Notes under the pieces: model-generated
Told to the model about the DNA's origin: nothing
Seen by the model: only the letters and a program-made list of their open reading frames with translations
The model's database searches: none
In this document: positions 62,155-64,000 of the stretch, piece after piece
Numbering within the stretch: the stretch's first letter is position 1
Layout of the letters: the number at the start of each line of letters is the position of its first letter
Position numbers and translations under genes: made by a program
Assembly (NCBI GenBank): GCA_025655595.1
Contig: JAHXIO010000006.1
Location: 310,001-374,000 of the forward strand
Direction of reading: 5' to 3'
Origin: Candidatus Thiodiazotropha sp. (ex Monitilora ramsayi)
GTDB taxonomy: Bacteria > Pseudomonadota > Gammaproteobacteria > Chromatiales > Chromatiaceae
Length of the DNA: 64,000 nt

Positions 62155-62793
62155 TCAGCGACCGTCACCGACAAAGGGATTGGTACGCCGCTCTTCACCG
62201 AAGGTCGATGTGGGACCGTGGCCGGGAATGAACTGCACATCATCCCCCAGGGGCCAGAGTTTCTCGCGAATCGAGCGGATCAATGTGTTGTGATCGCCAC
62301 GAGGAAAGTCGGTGCGTCCGATGGAACCCTTGAACAGCACATCCCCCACCTGAGCGAGACGCTCGCCGGCATGATAGAAGACCAGATGTCCCGGTGTGTG
62401 GCCGGGGCAGTGTAGTACCTCCAGGGTTTCTTCACCGACAGAGACCTTGTCCCCCTCCTGCAACCAGCGGTCCGGCTGGCAGATTCTCTCATCGCCGAAA
62501 CCGAACATCGCAGCCTGCTGGGCCATACCGTCGAGCCAGAAGGCGTCGTCCGGATGGGGGCCGTCTATCGGAACCTTGAGCAGTTCCGCGAGTTCAACGG
62601 CCCCGCCGGCATGGTCGAGATGGCCGTGAGTCAGCAAAATTCTCTCCGGCGTCACGCCAATGGCGTTCAGCTCGGCCATCACGATCGGATTGTCACCGCC
62701 GGGATCGACGATGGCCGCGTGCAGGCTCTTCTCACACCAGAGAATCGTACAGTTCTGTTCAAAGGGTGTTACCGGGACGATTTTGTATCTCAT
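62155..62793 (-). CDS. MBL-fold metallo-hydrolase (glyoxalase II-like)
   Basis: The 212-residue protein carries the metal motif THGHLDH (H56, H58, D60, H61), H132 in HCPGHTPGH, D151 in QVGDVLF and H192 in IPGHGP. This set matches glyoxalase-II-like/YcbL-type hydrolases that hydrolyse thioesters or related compounds. It is shorter than GloB. Its start overlaps the stop of the thioredoxin gene (TGATG), so translation is coupled. Confidence 0.92.
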   Translation of the reverse strand: MRYKIVPVTPFEQNCTILWCEKSLHAAIVDPGGDNPIVMAELNAIGVTPERILLTHGHLDHAGGAVELAELLKVPIDGPHPDDAFWLDGMAQQAAMFGFGDERICQPDRWLQEGDKVSVGEETLEVLHCPGHTPGHLVFYHAGERLAQVGDVLFKGSIGRTDFPRGDHNTLIRSIREKLWPLGDDVQFIPGHGPTSTFGEERRTNPFVGDGR

Positions 62794-63176
62794 CAGGCCA
62801 CCCGCTCGAGGAGTGAGGCCAGCTGTTTTTCAGTCTTCGAGCCGAGCGCCACATCCAGTACCTTGTTGTCTTTGACCAGTACCGTGGTCGGCGTGGCGCG
62901 AATGTTGAAAGCCCTGGCCGTTTCGGGATCTCCCTGCACATCGATTTTGAGAACCTGCTCATTTTCCCCCGCCAGCCGGTCGATGATGGGAGTCATGGCT
63001 CGGCAGGGGCCGCAATTCGCGCTGTAGAAATAGATCATGCGATTGCCCGACAAATGATCCGGAAGCGACGTTTCAATCTGTTTGCCGACCATGCGCCTTG
63101 CTGACAGATAGGTCAGCATCGGTACCAGAATTAGGAACGCGGCAACCAGCAACAGAACGATCATTACCCAGGACAT
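62793..63176 (-). CDS. membrane-anchored thioredoxin-like protein
   Basis: The 127-residue protein has one N-terminal membrane helix (residues 4-26) and a thioredoxin domain with the active site C55-GP-C58 (YSANCGPCRAM) and the cis-Pro loop ATPTTVL. The orientation suggested by charge is uncertain, so the domain may face cytoplasm or periplasm. It is coupled to the metallo-hydrolase gene, which may mean a shared thiol-related role. Confidence 0.88.
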   Translation of the reverse strand: MSWVMIVLLLVAAFLILVPMLTYLSARRMVGKQIETSLPDHLSGNRMIYFYSANCGPCRAMTPIIDRLAGENEQVLKIDVQGDPETARAFNIRATPTTVLVKDNKVLDVALGSKTEKQLASLLERVA

Positions 63177-63259
63177 GCGGTTGGATCTCCAGATGGTGTT
63201 TCGTGGTGCGCCGGATACAATGGTTGCTCGTTGACAGAAAATCTATAACAGGTTGGCCG

Positions 63260-63949
63260 ATGGAGCAGATGACGCTTTATTTAGTCCTGGGGGGATTATT
63301 GATCCTAACCCTGGTGCTGGCAAGTATCGCTCAGCGATACCATGCCTATATTGAGGAGCGTCGCAGACGCATAGAGCGGGTACTGCAAAAGGTCAGCGAG
63401 ATCGAAGGGATCCTGCATCGGATGCGGGGTCTGCCTGTGCCGGTCGAAGCGGAGGAGATCCTGAGAAAAGAGGTGCTGGAACGACTGAGTGTTGTGAAAA
63501 GCGTCCATTCCCGTCATCCGGGAATTGACAAAATGATCGCTGAGGCGGAGCAAGCCCTATCCGCGGTAGAGCCGGGTACGGCCAGTCTGGACCTTGACGA
63601 AGTCCAGCTGGCAACGCTGATCATAACCCTTGGAGAGGTACTCTGGATGGGACAGGAGGGCCGTTTTGCCTCCGAACTCCCGGAACAGGACAAGATCGCG
63701 CTCATGCAGGTCTGCGCCATGCGTCGAGCCGAATGTCTCAACCGGTTTCATCGTCGGGAAGGGGAACAGAAGCGCAGGGATGGGCAGCTCAATCAGGCGT
63801 TATGGCACTACAATCAGATCTGTAAGTTTATCCGGGAGAACGGTCCCGAGGACGATCGGGTCAGGTCCTGGTACCGGCAAGCGGAGGAGACTCATCGGGA
63901 GATCCTGCTGGAAATCAACGGTCACGCCGATGAGTCATCTTCGGAATAG
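63260..63949 (+). CDS. membrane-anchored coiled-coil protein, hypothetical
   Basis: From the ATG at 63260 the protein has 229 residues: one N-terminal membrane helix (residues 5-23), a long coiled coil (about 27-60, YIEERRRRIERVLQKVSEI), then a helical domain with EVLWMGQEGRF and a TPR-like end (QALWHYNQICKFIRE). No family was recognised. A longer frame from 63098 lacks a ribosome site and runs across the divergent promoter. Its end overlaps the convergent yacG by 28 nt. Confidence 0.75.
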   Translation: MEQMTLYLVLGGLLILTLVLASIAQRYHAYIEERRRRIERVLQKVSEIEGILHRMRGLPVPVEAEEILRKEVLERLSVVKSVHSRHPGIDKMIAEAEQALSAVEPGTASLDLDEVQLATLIITLGEVLWMGQEGRFASELPEQDKIALMQVCAMRRAECLNRFHRREGEQKRRDGQLNQALWHYNQICKFIRENGPEDDRVRSWYRQAEETHREILLEINGHADESSSE

Positions 63950-64000
63950 CCTTCGAGGGGCTCCGATATACGGTGGTTTTCGTCCAGCCAGTCTCCCAGG
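63922..64000 (-). CDS. yacG: YacG-like zinc protein, C-terminal end only
   Basis: The last 25 codons of a minus-strand gene enter from the right edge: LGDWLDENHRIS followed by an acidic tail ending EDDSSA and a TGA. The first part matches the C-terminal IDLGxWxxExYRI region of YacG, a small zinc protein that inhibits DNA gyrase. The zinc Cys lie outside the window, so the call rests on this short piece. Confidence 0.6.
   Translation of the reverse strand, partial: LGDWLDENHRISEPLEGYSEDDSSA

Overview
The window looks like chromosome of a sulfur-oxidising, facultatively anaerobic gammaproteobacterium. This is an inference from gene content: a flavocytochrome c sulfide dehydrogenase (fccAB) inside a c-type cytochrome cluster, a NapC/NirT-type tetraheme protein, bacteriohemerythrin, oxygen-dependent class Ia and oxygen-sensitive class III ribonucleotide reductases, a PEP-CTERM protein, and the overall protein style. 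The species cannot be named from the sequence. No rRNA, tRNA, CRISPR array, prophage or intact insertion sequence was seen.

Layout. (1) 1-3.1 kb: two adjacent minus-strand genes, each an N-terminal Rieske [2Fe-2S] domain fused to a different enzyme core: a pyruvate-oxidase-like ThDP enzyme cut by the left edge, and a glutamate-synthase-like FMN/3Fe-4S domain. (2) 3.7-11.1 kb: small stress and housekeeping genes: alkyltransferase-like protein, DUF488, pentapeptide-repeat protein, DUF3012 lipoprotein, GlsB/YeaQ-type membrane protein, a translationally coupled DUF2157-DUF4401-GDYXXLXY operon, a spermidine-synthase-like protein and a PAS-GGDEF diguanylate cyclase. (3) 11.5-21 kb: a large modular surface lipoprotein (five Ig-like repeats plus a beta-helix), a hydrolase, a DUF2799 lipoprotein, a histone-deacetylase-family amidohydrolase and a secreted subtilase. 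(4) 21.1-23.1 kb: a small RebB-like R-body-family gene beside a three-gene ExbB/ExbD-like membrane module. (5) 23.5-33.6 kb: Sel1 protein, orphan trpB, bacteriohemerythrin, cNMP-binding protein, YHS protein, AraC regulator, hydrolase, M28 peptidase and a diheme peroxidase-like lipoprotein.

(6) About 30.5-46.3 kb is an accessory, repeat-rich region. Single small genes, mostly on the minus strand and often lipoproteins or membrane proteins, are separated by dozens of short palindromic repeats of at least two families. One family contains GGTGACAATTG; the other contains GGGGTCAGAGTA/TACTCTGACCCC or GGGGTCTGTCCCC. The second family repeatedly touches or supplies the start or stop codons of the genes. 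Duplicated gene fragments lie between the repeats. The result resembles a cassette array without an integron.

(7) 46.5-62 kb returns to core metabolism. nrdAB (with a small zinc-ribbon gene) has an upstream region with a pair of NrdR boxes and DnaA boxes. Then come a CBS protein, DUF302, two diheme cytochromes, fccB-fccA, an ankyrin protein, a NapC-like tetraheme cytochrome, and a class III RNR operon. In that operon the glycyl-radical tail of NrdD is encoded as a separate small overlapping gene between nrdD and nrdG. The nrdD upstream region carries NrdR boxes with exactly the same 32-nt spacing as at nrdA, plus an FNR-like site, so the two reductases are probably switched together by NrdR and oxygen. 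(8) 62.1-64 kb: a glyoxalase-II-like hydrolase coupled to a membrane thioredoxin, a coiled-coil membrane protein, and the end of yacG.
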